From contig NC_092802.1 of assembly GCF_918797505.1 (NCBI RefSeq), positions 13,597,480 through 13,661,479 on the forward strand: a stretch of 64,000 bases of DNA. Reading direction: 5' to 3'. The position numbers and the translations under genes are program-made. A model generated the notes under the pieces. The model was given only the letters and a program-made list of their open reading frames with translations, was not told where the DNA came from and made no database searches. Origin of the DNA: Bemisia tabaci. Its lineage: Eukaryota > Arthropoda > Insecta > Hemiptera > Aleyrodidae. Shown piece by piece: positions 42,496 to 53,828 of the stretch (position 1 is the stretch's first letter; the number at the start of each line of letters is the position of its first letter).

Positions 42496-43759
42496 TGTGG
42501 CAAGTCATTTTTCCTAAAATATTGTTTCCTACTGCAAGTTTCCCTAATACTTTTTTCCTACTCGTTTTTTGTCCCATCACAGTTAGGCCTACGAGTGAGA
42601 TGTCCTACCGGCTTTTTTCCTAGAGGCATTTGTCCTAAATTCAATTTTAAAGAAACAACATGGGTACCTCACAAGTTAATGTTGTGGCCGCATGCCTACA
42701 AGTAGTTTCACCCTCAAGGAGCTTCACCCTCTTCCTTGTATTGAGGGTATAGAAGACTCAAATTGTGCTGTCTCCCGTTCACGCGCTTATATTCGGCTCG
42801 CTGAGGAAATTTTACACTTTCTGAAACATTTTTTTCTGCTCTACTCATGTTTACGTTTCAATTATTATCAGATTATCGGCAGGGCCGGATTTAGGGGGTG
42901 GCTACATGGGCCGCGGCCCATGGCGGCAAATCTAGGGAGCGGCAAATGTTGCAATTTTTTTTTAAATACAGGTATAAAAAAATCGAATTCCGAAAAAAAT
43001 AATACAAACGAGAGAAGGCGACAAAATCTCTCATTTCCTGAGAGTATAGTAATTTATAATTTTGTCGTCTTTCGGTGATACACAAGACAGCACCTTCAAT
43101 AACTCGAGTTAAGAGAGAAACCAAACCCTCAATTTGGCCTAGAGCAGCGCGGCGCAGATAGAGCAATGATGACGAGAACTTGAGATGAATAAGAGAAGCC
43201 CTCGGCGCGGCGGTCGGCATGTAAAGCATATAAGCGCCTACAAGACTGCATGAATACTTCACGCATTGCGTCAAACACATTGCGGTCAGCTAGGCGCGGC
43301 GGAAGTTAAAATTGTTAAACCACATTTATGTTTGTTCTTTCATATTTTTTTTTGTTAATTTCTTATATATGGAAGGTCTTGTCCACACAGAGATAGGTTT
43401 ACGAAACTTAACTTTCGCGTCAAGTTCCGTGAAATTTTGCTAGTAGTGTTGACAGGGCTTTCGCAAGAAATGTGTCCAACACGAGTAAACGCGTCTTATG
43501 CACCCCTTCCCCTCCGGTACGTTCACTTCATGATTTTTTTTAATGTTTCAAAACGAATGAGAAGGGGGCGGCAAATAGGCGGCCCGTGAGTGGCAAATAG
43601 GTAAGTCCGGCCCTGATTATTGGGACAAACACCCTTAGGAAAAAAGCCAGTGGGACGTCTTACTCGTAGAATTTACTGTGATGGGACAAACAACGAGTAG
43701 GAAAACATTACTAGGAAAACCTGATGTAGGAAACAAAAATTTAGGAAAAATGGCCTAGC
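42496..43759. mobile_element. Element H: word-arm element (TTTCCTA words), 11 bp duplication
   Basis: The duplication TCCTCCGAAAA flanks it (42485-42495, 43760-43770). Inverted ends: AGTCATTTTTCCTA and TAGGAAAAATGGCCTA. Each arm (about 140 bp) repeats TTTCCTA (left) or TAGGAAA (right) six to eight times and holds GTGATGGGACAAA or its inverse. The centre is occupied by a hAT element. It differs from Z, E and K in its longer duplication. Confidence 0.65.
42880..43615. mobile_element. hAT element I (736 bp)
   Basis: Ends CAGGGCCGGATTTAGG and AAGTCCGGCCCTG, with the 8 bp duplication ATTATCGG/ATTATTGG (42872-42879, 43616-43623; one mismatch). The subterminal GGCGGCAAAT motif occurs at both ends. 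It includes a GCGCCTACAAGACTGC...CACGCATTGCG block. No transposase. A truncated relative is at 5041-5519. Confidence 0.85.
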
Positions 43760-44453
43760 TCCTCCGAAAAATTACATAAAGGAAAATTGGTGTATATTTC
43801 ACTTCCGATTTTTCGGAGGATTCTGCACGTAATTTTATTTAGAAAATGTGAAAATTGTAAGGCAAAATATTCATAACACTCTTCAAAAATTAAAATTTTC
43901 TGAGAGGAAGTTTGGGAACTTTCGAATGCTCATACTGCGTTTTTACTTACCACGGCAGAATATGGGAAAAATAACTATCGTAAAATCGATAATTTGCTGG
44001 GTGCATATTATGAGTATACCTTCCCGACGAAAGGGAATAACACCGAAATTTAATGTTCCTCGTCACAGCAGTTTATTTCGTCGAGGATATTACTTCCAGA
44101 CAGGCAGTAATATCCTCAAAAGTATTTCACCGCATTCTTATCCAGCTCCCACACCCGAATGCACATGGACATGGTTTCCTTCAAATGCAAGTTTGAGCAA
44201 ATAATCAGCATTACGCTGATTACGACTACAATTGCCTACACGACACCACTATCCTGAAAGTTCTCAAAGGAAATGCCGCGCCGCGTTCTTCCGTGAATGA
44301 CGCACTTCATGATAAAACTAGGGAAAAATCGTCTTATTGTAGTTTGCAACGTTTCGAATTTCCTGGTGCATGCATTTGATAATTTTGGAAGAAAATACCT
44401 GGTTGTAATTGCACGACATATAGCGTAATTTTACCCTATTTTCTGGGAAAATA

Positions 44454-44680
44454 CACTGGAAAAAAAACACATTGGATCTAGAGTCCAGACTCTTGAAAAC
44501 ATCGACAAGAAAAAATACTCTTGATTCAATCGGATTTTTGCTTAGATCAAAACGAAATCCGCTTAAATTAAGAAGCCTGGTTCTTGATTTTTGCTAGATT
44601 CTGATTGAATCAAGAGTACTTTTTCGTGTAGATGTTTTTAAGAATCTGGACTCTAGATCCAATGTGTTTTTTCTCCAGCG
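44454..44680. mobile_element. S family palindromic MITE (TA duplication)
   Basis: 227 bp; ends CACTGGAAAAAAAACAC and TTTTTTCTCCAGCG; flanked by TA (44452-44453, 44681-44682). Confidence 0.8.
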
Positions 44681-44682
44681 TA

Positions 44683-46681
44683 CTAGAAATAATCCCTCCC
44701 CATTGATGAGCATTGATGATGTCATTTCGAATCACAGGGTCAACTCACCCGCTGACCGAGGTCCAACAATTTTTGTCCGGTCCTTGGGCTATAATCTCAA
44801 AATTGATTTCAATGGTTTAAGCTCATAGATTAGCAAAAATTAATCAGTTCCGCCATAAAAGCAAATTTCTACGTGTAAAATTTGGCGTTTGAACGGATCT
44901 TATCTTGTTACTAATTAGCAAGTTTAAGCCATTATAACGCGATTCTGCTATAAGCGCAACTGACCTGTTTCAAAGAGTCAATTCACCCGCTGCGTGGAGA
45001 TAAAAACTTTATTATTCCTCTGCAAATGCGCGGTTTTTCTCACGGAGCTTAGCTATTCCCTCATGGTATCAAGCTTTTCAAACTTTTTTTTTTTAGTATC
45101 TCCATCGATATATGCGGAAACGACAAGCAACTCTCACGAGAGCTGCGGCGCGGCGCTGTGGAATTACTCGAGACCATGCAAGGCAGCGTTTCATGAAATT
45201 TTCATTCAATTCGAAAGCTTTTAAAACTCGACCCTTTACCCTCGGCCGCACCCCCATACGACACTAGCTTTAGGCTTTTACCGCGGATAATATCGAGCAG
45301 ATGCTTCTTTAACCGTTTTTTTTTTCGAGGCTCCCCTTAAACACCATGGAATCTTGAATATTTTATGGCTCCAAATCCTGAATGGACGAGAGAAGTTTAA
45401 CCACATTCATGCTATGAATAATTTGACGATATTGGGATGCACCGCTTTTAAGCCCGATGATTTTGTGAAATCTGCCAGTCGCAAATGGAAGTTTCTTGTG
45501 GTATACTTGCATACTTTAATACAACGTACATATTGCTTACTTTAGGTAAAATGGGAGTAAATTATGTTTCATTTGTCAGCTCATACTGACAGATCATTGG
45601 CAAAATCAGCACACGGATTAAAATTTCCTGTTGATCCAACAGCAATAATGAATGAGTCCCGGGCAAGAATTCTCGTTTTGTCAACAATCTTCTTGTTTTC
45701 AACAGTATTTCTGCTGCTTCAAGGAGACATCCTGTCACTTTGGGCAAGAGTTTGATACTGAGAGTTTGGGTTGTGTATATCACTTGTAGTGTTTGTCCGA
45801 TAGGCAAGATTTTTATACAACATAAAGAAGTGGTAGCTCCATTAGACTAATATTTCAGCACGTATGATGTTTTTAGGCTAACTCGGAAATTGAACTCAAA
45901 ATGGTAATGTGCGAGGCCCCTATATCAAATCAACATGAGTAAGCTATGAGCAGGCACGGGCATAATGCAGCTCTTCTCGTTTGATTTTCATTTGAGTTTT
46001 CAAATTCTACATGGAGAATATGTCGGGGTAAATTGTAGTAAAAATACCCACAGTTGTTAAATTTAAGCGCTGCGGGATATAAATATCAACTCAGAATAAT
46101 TGTATGAATACGGCGCCCCGTGAACGACATGCTACTTAGAGGCGCCCATCTTTTAGGCACCCAACGCCTAATTTAAACGCTTTTTTCATGACAAAATTTC
46201 CCAAGACATTATCTAACCAAGGTCGTAAAATCTTATCGGAGGGTCAGTAAAATCTATCGGCGCCTAAATTCCTCAAAATTTTACCGATCGAACCGAATCG
46301 CGACCGAAATAAACCAACCGCGGCGCCACCGCGGGAAAAACGGTGGCGTGCCATAAAGTTCAATACGGCGGCCCGCTCATAAACTCCTAATTTGGCGCGT
46401 CAAAATCTCAAAAATAGATTGATCTTTTGCGTAAACAATCCCGACCCTTTTTTGGAGGCGCCCGTTCCAGAAGACCAGGTGCGGCTAAAACTTAAAATCC
46501 GACTCGAAACTGCTGTTGTTCGGATAAAAATAGCCCGAGTGGGAAGTGTTTTTGCCGCGGATTATAGTCGCCGCTGGTTCGCCCAGGATTATATCAACGC
46601 AAGGACGAACTGGTCGTATTCGCGCGAAAAGGAAGAATCCAAACGTGAATTAAATCAAAAGGAGCTAGGTATGCGTGGGGT
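44683..46681. other. 2 kb without recognisable gene or transposon
   Basis: Open frames stay under about 100 codons. A GC-richer patch lies at 46250-46400 (GCGGCGCCACCGCGGG). A 101-codon frame at 46392-46697 has no motif I recognise and runs to the edge of the G element. Confidence 0.35.
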
Positions 46682-47350
46682 CAGTGGCGAGGCGTGAATG
46701 GTCGATTATCGATATTTCCCAATGGAGATGTTGCATGTGTGAGGGATTTGCGATTCGACTATTGATTCTTATGTAAAAGTTTGCGAGAAACACGATGGTG
46801 CCACTGGTTTTCTCTGAAATCATCTCCCAAGCTCAAAAAAAGCTCTCAAGTTGAGGCCAAAATGCAGGGGATATCCCATCCTACCCTGAGAGTCCACCTC
46901 TACATCAAAACAAACTCTCCATTCATAGATAGGGAGCAAATACATCAGCAGGGTTGCCACCTCATTTGGGGACTCCAAAACTGAAAACACGGCAACCCTG
47001 CTAATGTATCTGCTCCCTATCTTTGCATGAAAAGTTTGTTTTGATGTAGAGGTGGACTCTCAGGGTAGGGTGGGATATCCCCTCCATTTTGGCCTCACTT
47101 TGAGAGCTTTTTTTGAGCTTGGGAGATGATTTCAGATAAAACCAGTGGCATCATCGTGTTTCTCGCGAACTTTTACATAAAAATCAACGGTCAAATCGCA
47201 AATCCCTCACAGATGCAACATTTCCATTGAAACTATGCTGAAGAATCGATTGTTAAGGTATATTCGTTGCAAACACCCTGTTAAACAATCCTTTGGCATC
47301 GGTTTAAATGGCAGACCAATCGATATATCGCAAAGCACGCCACGCCACTA
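46682..47350. mobile_element. G family MITE split by foldback F, copy 2
   Basis: Starts CAGTGGCGAGGCGTGAATGG, is broken at CGATATTTCCC, resumes at GAAACTATGCTGAAGAATCG (47229) and ends CACGCCACGCCACTA. Without the insert it is about 160 bp, as in the other copies. Confidence 0.75.
46721..47228. mobile_element. Foldback element F, copy 2 (508 bp)
   Basis: Ends AATGGAGATG and CATTTCCATT; arms of about 230 bp around a centre with GGCAACCCTGCTAATG. There is no long flanking duplication here, unlike copy 1. A few bases of the host at the junction (CCATTT) are ambiguous because the F end reads CCATT too. Confidence 0.75.
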
Positions 47351-47841
47351 GTGGGAGTATGCGTGCTACTTAATTCCTTTGGATTCAGTTCATTTGCACA
47401 TAGTTCCTTTTAGCATGGCTCCGTCAAACTATTCCATCGGCCACGCATCGCGTACCAAGCTTTGAGCTTGCATCCGCTGCACTGGATTTTCGGTGACCCT
47501 ATAATTAGATGAGTCGTTTAATGGAGATGTGGAATAATCCATGGGAATAGAAACGCACGCACGCTGATTGAATTAATAGTCTGATGGTAGTTGCCAAACT
47601 TTCGTACCCCGTCAAAGAGTGGGAAATAGTCAGGTGGATCATCCAAAAATTGCCGAGTTTTTGTTTCCCCCAAATTTAACCCCTCCACCCTCCGTGTCAA
47701 CCCTCATTTCCCCCTACGTCAGGCCCTCTCTCACCCTCCCTTAATCTCCTATAAAGGACTCCTATAACGAATGATAAGTTCGGTGAACTTATTACAGTTG
47801 ATCATTACAAATGAAAAGAAAGCGTTTACGTAGCAGTCATA

Positions 47842-48033
47842 CACGGAAAAACGATATAGTGCTGAGCACTAACTGTTTCGATCAAATGGAGCCAGCTATG
47901 ACAGTACTGCTGATACCTACCATTTGTAGGGCTGGACCCTAAAGTTTAAGGGCTCGATCACCACAACTCCCATACTATTTGGCTTCATTTGATCTGAATA
48001 GTTAGTGCTCAGCGCTATATGGTTTTTTCCGTG
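47842..48033. mobile_element. V: 192 bp palindromic MITE (TA duplication)
   Basis: Ends CACGGAAAAACGATATAG and CTATATGGTTTTTTCCGTG, flanked by TA (47840-47841, 48034-48035). Internally GTGCTGAGCACTAACTG and its inverse face each other. Confidence 0.65.
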
Positions 48034-48035
48034 TA

Positions 48036-48883
48036 CGCTGATAAACATATTAGTATTCTAGTGTTACTTTTGGTTCACATAGGAAGTGAAAAATGTGACC
48101 AACCCAAATTTTTTGTTAGTTTTGGTACAGTTTGCGGTAAATTCATCATATAAAACAATGGAGACACTAGGAAACCCCAGAGACAACCGAATGCTTAGGT
48201 TATTTTGTGTTTCACTTCCCGTGTTAACCAAACTTTTGTGCCGCACTCAGAATGCGGCTCGAAATTTTTTTCACGCCGGCCATTCGCTCAGAGTAAATCA
48301 TTGATTTTTAACAGTGTACGAATGCCTTCATTTAGCCGCGTATGCAATTTCCTACAGTGTTGCACGAATGTTTGCCTATTCTGGCCCGTGAAAGGAGAAC
48401 TCTAGTACCACCGTCAAAGGGCACGAAACGTGTATCGGCGGTATTATCAGGACAGACCTGTTGCTTGCCTGTTATTACGCCGAGGTCTCAACACTCGGCG
48501 CCCCGGAGTGTCTCGGAATAAGTCGCCGTGCCAAACATCAAACCGTATCACCGTCTTGTCGTCGTCGTTAAACTTTCAGAAACTTCCAGGTGTCCTTCAG
48601 AAAGTCGAAACTAATTTAATTAGCGGGAACAACGGGAAAGCTGCCAGGAAAAGTTGAGCGTCGTCAAAAAAAGCCATTCCGTACACGCGATATAAGTTTT
48701 TAGCCAGACCGAGTTTAGCTAAGAGGTAAAAACTTTCCCGGCTCGAGTCGGAAACCTCTTAAGTGCCGTTTAATTCCTCACTTAAATAAGCGATTTTATA
48801 AACGGGTCCGTGGGATCGGTTCCTTCTGCTGCGTTCGGTCCATTTCTTTGTTAGTGCACGGTGACCAAGAATTAAGCCGTCAG
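48036..48883. other. Stretch without recognisable gene or repeat
   Basis: Short open frames only (up to 75 codons at 48430-48657, an arginine-rich frame without motif). Confidence 0.35.
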
Positions 48884-48891
48884 ACTGTACT

Positions 48892-49211
48892 TAGAGTCCC
48901 TTTATACTGATAGTCAAGACAAAGTGAATCCATTCCTGATTGGTTCTCGTATTTTAGGCCTCTACATTGTCACAAACGGGAATAAACATTACATTTTCAC
49001 CGATTGCAAAGATTATAATGTAGAATGGACGGGTAATGACGGGTTCGACAAGGAACAAACGGAATGAGAGAAGGAACGGAGAGAAGAATTTGAGAATGAG
49101 CCGATCAAAGATTACGAAACACTGCCAATTTGTGTAATCTTCATTCCCGTTTGTGACTCCATGAGGGGAGGGGGGGGGGGTTGTCTTGACTCTCAGTATA
49201 AAGGGACTCTA
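48892..49211. mobile_element. Q family hAT-like MITE, copy 2 (8 bp duplication)
   Basis: 320 bp; inverted ends TAGAGTCCCTTTATACTG and CAGTATAAAGGGACTCTA; perfect duplication ACTGTACT (48884-48891, 49212-49219). The duplication overlaps the first bases of the adjacent M1 copy, so Q landed at the M1 terminus. Confidence 0.85.
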
Positions 49212-49217
49212 ACTGTA

Positions 49218-49471
49218 CTGCTATGCCAAGGAAAAATGTCGTATAAACATTCAAGTGTTGCCAAATTTCCACTGAGAAATCACGCATTTTTGGAAAAATT
49301 TGTAAATATTTGTTTTCCGATTTTTCAGAGAATTTTGTTCGTAATTCGATCTAAATAGTCCAAAAATTTCAAGGTAAATGTTTCATAACTTTCCTCAAAA
49401 ATAAACGTTTTAGCGGTGGAAATTTGGCAACTTTCGAATGTTCATACGGCATTTTTCCTCACAACACGGTT
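49218..49471. mobile_element. M1 family MITE, diverged
   Basis: Left end CTGCTATGCCAAGG, right end TTTTTCCTCACAACACGG. The right terminus carries a small insertion. Confidence 0.65.
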
Positions 49472-49535
49472 GTGCATGTGCAGGACCCTATACTCTACGG
49501 GTCTGTAAGACCCTTTTCGTCTCCGTGACGTTTTC

Positions 49536-50477
49536 CCCTGGGAAAAATTGGCGATAAGGCGTGCGTTTCAAAATACCCTAGGAATTATTATTGCCGGCTA
49601 AAGGAGGCTACAGAAAATCATATAGCTGGCTGTAGAATGCGGAGAAAATCATACGGCCGGGCTATACGAAGCGATAAAAAATTATGCAGCCGGGCTATAG
49701 TTCCCATCGCCGGGCTTTACACTTTATCGCTTGGCTATTGCTTTCTCGCCATCGATTATAATAGGTTAATAGAAATTCGTGTGCTTTGGAAATTATTAAG
49801 TTTGATACGGAACCACCTTTACATTTACAAAACACACATTATATTTTCTTTACTACATATTTTTTTTCATCAATTAAAATGGGAACAATCCATACATGAT
49901 GTGCAAACATTTCAAAATCATGAGTTGAATAACGCTGACTCCGCCAGATTAAATATTAGAGCCTAACACAAAGCGGAGCGGCGACGCACTGGCGCCTACA
50001 AACCGAACAGGGATACTTCACGCATTTCGCAACGCATGAAGTATCCCTGTTAGGTTTGTAGGCGCCAATGCGCGTTTAGCGCTGGCTGCCCGCCTGCCGC
50101 GCCGAAGCGTGCCACGGCGCTTGAAGCAACTATTTCTTACCCGAGGTATTGCACAGTATTATACGAAATTGAAGGCGCTCTATAATATATTAGGAATGGC
50201 AGGCATCCTTCAGAAGTACGGAGCTTTCCTCGCAAAATACATCAAGATACTACGGCCCAAAAAGAAAGCAGTAGTCCAAAAACGCACTAAGTCCTAGCAT
50301 CCGTAATTAGTAACGTTTAGCATACACTTTATCGCTTGGCTGTTGCTTAGTCGTCATCGGCTATAAAAGGCTATAAGAAATTGTCTAGCCGGCTATATAA
50401 GCCATTGGAAAACTTACAGCCGGCTCTAGGTCTATGGTATTTTGGAACACAGATTCTACTGCCAATTTTTACCAGGG
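49536..50477. mobile_element. Element Z, copy 2 (942 bp, TC duplication)
   Basis: Ends CCCTGGGAAAAATTGGC and GCCAATTTTTACCAGGG, flanked by TC (49534-49535, 50478-50479). It shares both word-rich arms and the central hairpin (49991-50066) with Z1. Words such as GCCGGGCTATA and GGCTATAA recur throughout. It lacks the ~500 bp block of Z1. Confidence 0.8.
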
Positions 50478-50479
50478 TC

Positions 50480-51172
50480 CTCAGAAAAAAGGCCCTCAAC
50501 CTCAAATTTTTGGGAGAATTTCTGAGTTATGGTGACGGATTCACACCAAAAATCTTAAAAATGGACACCCTCCTCCCCTAAAACTTTTACAGCTGAATGC
50601 ACCCGCAAACTAAAAAATATTGAAAACTAAAATAAAAAGGGATTTCCGAGGCTCAGAGATGAGGCGAAGTATTTTACCCTGAGATGACTTGATAGCTTTG
50701 ACTTGATATTTTAATATTTTTGAGGCTACGAATTGACTCAACGCTAAAAATACAGGTAGTGGTTTTTTCCCATGAGTTTTGATCCAGAAACATTGCCAAA
50801 ATTCAGAAAAAACCGAGATTTTTCCAAATATTTTGGAGCAGTAGGGGGTGTAGTTTTGACTGGTACTACAGCTTTGAAAACTACTTCATAGTAGCTTTAT
50901 ATTGAAACTTCAGGATCATTTAACGATTTGAAATGAAATAAAATTTCATTTACAGCAAGAATATGGAAAATGCATTTACTCGTACATGCACAGTTTTCTG
51001 GACACACGAATATACTTGAAAAAAGAAAGGATAAATTAATTGAATTGACCAGTTTCCGAAAGTGATAAAAATAGCTTTTTAACATATCCGTCACTGGAGC
51101 TGAGAACGAGTGGGACTTTTCAGTTTCAGCGGTTAATGAATTCAGGAGCACGGACAACACAAACTTCTCATT
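50480..51172. other. Stretch without recognisable gene or repeat
   Basis: AT-rich, short frames only (87 codons at 50897-51160, minus strand, no motif). Confidence 0.35.
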
Positions 51173-51176
51173 AATG

Positions 51177-51429
51177 CTAACGTGCTAAGGAAAAACGCTG
51201 TATGAACATTCGAGAGTTGCCAAATTTTCTCCGATAAAACGTTTATTTTGAAAGGAAGTCATGCATATATTTCTATGAAAATTTCAGATATTTTAAATTA
51301 AACTGCTAACAAAGTTGTCTGACAAATTGGAATACAAATATTCATAACTTTCCGAGTAAATTCGTATTTTATCAAAGGAGATTTGGCAATGTCTGGTGGC
51401 CCATACGGCGTTCTTCCTTAGCAAGGCAG
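51177..51429. mobile_element. M1 family MITE
   Basis: Left end CTAACGTGCTAAGG, right end CCTTAGCAAGGCAG; 4 bp duplication AATG (51173-51176, 51430-51433). Confidence 0.8.
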
Positions 51430-51770
51430 AATGAGTAAGCTAGACAATTTTTGAATGAGTTCGCTGACGTGTTCTTGAACTTCTGATGAAGACACGGGGT
51501 CATCCTCCGTGTAATCTGCAGCGTCGCTTAACGCTTTTCCCAAACAATGCACCGCTCAAACTTCAGAATCTAAAAACCCAATCAGTTTGTAAGGTTCCAA
51601 TCCCGTCGGAAGTAAAATGGTAATGTTGAAGTTTACTTTTATGTGTATAGGACTTAATACAATAAATTATTTTATTTTTATTTTTAGGTGCATAATTATC
51701 AAGAATCGTGAACATTAGAATTGGCGTATTCAATGCACTTCTAAGAGTTCGGTCACAGAGCGTCGCCCCT

Positions 51771-52132
51771 CCCAAGTAGCAGTGATCGCGATAAATAGCG
51801 ATTCTATCGGTTGATTATCGCGATTATATCGGTGGCAATTTATCGCAATATTATCGAATGAAAATTGCGACTTATGGCGATTAAATCGCTATACATCGCA
51901 ATTTTTTGTTCGATAAAATCGCGATCAATTTTCGTCGATAGAATCGAGATTGAATCGCCATATATCGCGATTTTTGTTTCGATAATATCGCGATAAATTG
52001 CCGGGCAATAAAATCGCGATTATATTGCAACAAGATCGAGGATAATCGCTTAGATGTTGATGATCCTAGCGATTTTATTGCCGATAAAATCGCAATATAT
52101 CGCGATTTTTCCGTTGATAAATGCTACTTGGG
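51771..52132. mobile_element. Element K: ATCGCGAT-word element (CT duplication)
   Basis: Ends CCCAAGTAGCA and TGCTACTTGGG, flanked by CT (51769-51770, 52133-52134). The 340 bp between are almost wholly variants of TATCGCGATA: exact ATCGCGAT occurs seven times, with many one-step variants (ATCGCAAT, ATCGCTAT, ATCGAGAT). No coding capacity. Its terminus resembles that of E (CCCTAGTAGCA). Confidence 0.7.
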
Positions 52133-52133
52133 C

Positions 52134-52260
52134 TCTGACGTAAAGGCGTATTTCGAATTCCACGTGAGTTTTGTTCTCCGTATGACAGTTTTCTTTCCGG
52201 GGGGTTTGCTCATGTGGGAATCGAGAGACGCTCTCCCGTCAAAGGAGTGACGACAAACTG
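52134..52260. mobile_element. AA family palindromic repeat, copy 5
   Basis: CTCTGACGTAAAGGCGTATTTC on the left and GAGAGACGCTCTCCCGTCAAAG on the right. It directly abuts K. Confidence 0.45.
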
Positions 52261-53569
52261 AAAATTCGATAGCTACAATCGAATACATCGGGGAATGATC
52301 TGAAAAGTTCGACCGACGTGCCACTTAATAATAAGTTCTACAATGTGGACCAAATTAATGTTGTTCCAACCTATCTGCTGTTTGCACGATTAGACTTTGA
52401 ACTTTGAGCTTTTAATTCAGTGTATAAATTTACTCCCACTTCCTAAGTCAATAATTGTCTCCATCCAAATGCACATCCCTTCGCCTGAACTTCGTTGACC
52501 AGCGTAAGTTATAGCTAGCTGAAGCTCCGAGACAGTAAATTAGAGAATCCGCACTGCACTGCTAATTTCCCGATAGCATAAAAGTTACTTTCGGAAGTCA
52601 TTAATCAGGTTTGTCTAATGGTGACTAACGACAAAATAGTTGAACAATTGGACACATTTATGCTGAAAGGAACTACGTCACATGCAACCCCTATGCTTTT
52701 AGTTCCTTTTAGCATATTAATACGTCTAAGTAATTGATTCAACAATCTTATAATCTAATTTGCAAAACCTCGCTTAACAAAATACTCATGCATCGAGACT
52801 TTTATCAGTCGACCAATGAGGTGAATTTTATTTGAATTTTCGTTTAACCCTCTTTGACATGAATTAATTCTGGGTTCTAGATCCTGGGAAACACAAATCT
52901 ATGTTGTAGTTTTCATAATATAGAGTCTCAAATTTTGTTGTGTTCATTTGCGCCTGTCATTCGCGTTTCAAGAATCAAACTAGGTATCGCTGCTTTCTCG
53001 GGTATCGTGGTATGGTAAGGCCAACTGGAGGGATCAAGTATACCAAAGGATACAAGGGAGACTAGTATGGTACGGGCAAAAGGAATCCAAATATTATTCC
53101 GGCATAATTTATTACATGTGTATCGTTATATTCTGCAGCTGAAAAGTGGGGCACAGTATGCATGTTTAGGTTCAGTCCTGTTCCACCTCGTAAATCTGCC
53201 AAATCCGGCTTCAAGGCCCCTACATCTTCCGAGAGCTTCTAAAGCTCGTATTATTTAAGCGGCAGGAAAAGAGAATTTAAGTTCTCTACGCAACACCTGT
53301 TAGTTGGTATACTCGGTTGCGGTTATTCAAAATTACAAAGAGCAGTAACCGTAAAATTCGCGGCATTACTGAACAGTTTCCCGGAGTTTTTCTCTCAGTC
53401 GTCGATAAAAATTGCGCGTTGTAGCCTCTAATTGACTTTCCAACTTGTGGCAATCGCAGGAACCATACTTATTGAGTTATTTTCGAAGATAAATAGCTTT
53501 TTCCTCCCTGGAAAAAATGAGGGATCGTGAGTATGTCCTCGCGATTTTCTTATGAACTTTACCAATAAA
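52261..53569. other. Mostly unique stretch with a degraded T-like palindrome
   Basis: 52658-52733 is a diverged T-like palindrome (ATGCTGAAAGGAACTACGTC / TAGTTCCTTTTAGCATATTA). The rest shows short frames only and no gene that I recognise. Confidence 0.4.
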
Positions 53570-53828
53570 CTGCCGTACTAACGCCGGCTAGAAACGCCTT
53601 AATGAGCCTCCAGATGTTGCCATATCTCTTTCAATAAAGAATAAATTTACTGTAAAAATGGTGGATATCTTTCCTCAAAAATGTCAGACTATTTCGTTTG
53701 CAATTTAATCTAAAGATCTGAAAATTTCAAGGAAAAATATTCATAACTTTTCTCAAAATTAAATATTTCATGGGTGGAAATTTGGCAACTCTCGAATGTA
53801 CATACGGCGTTCTTCCTTAGTACGGCAG
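53570..53828. mobile_element. M1 family MITE, left end altered
   Basis: Left end CTGCCGTACTAACGCCGG, right end CCTTAGTACGGCAG. Both share the T-to-A type change GTAC for GTGC, so this copy may be from a subfamily. Confidence 0.7.

Larger units (their letters stand above)
42442..43958. mobile_element. M1 copy split by element H
   Basis: M1 left part to TCCTCCGAAAA (42495); M1 right part from 43760 to ACCACGGCAG (43958). Subtracting H leaves about 250 bp, as in other copies. Confidence 0.65.

Noticed and set aside
51771..52132. CRISPR-like or simple tandem array
   Set aside because: The word spacing is irregular and the words are palindromic variants. The setting is an insect genome and the block has transposon-like ends.
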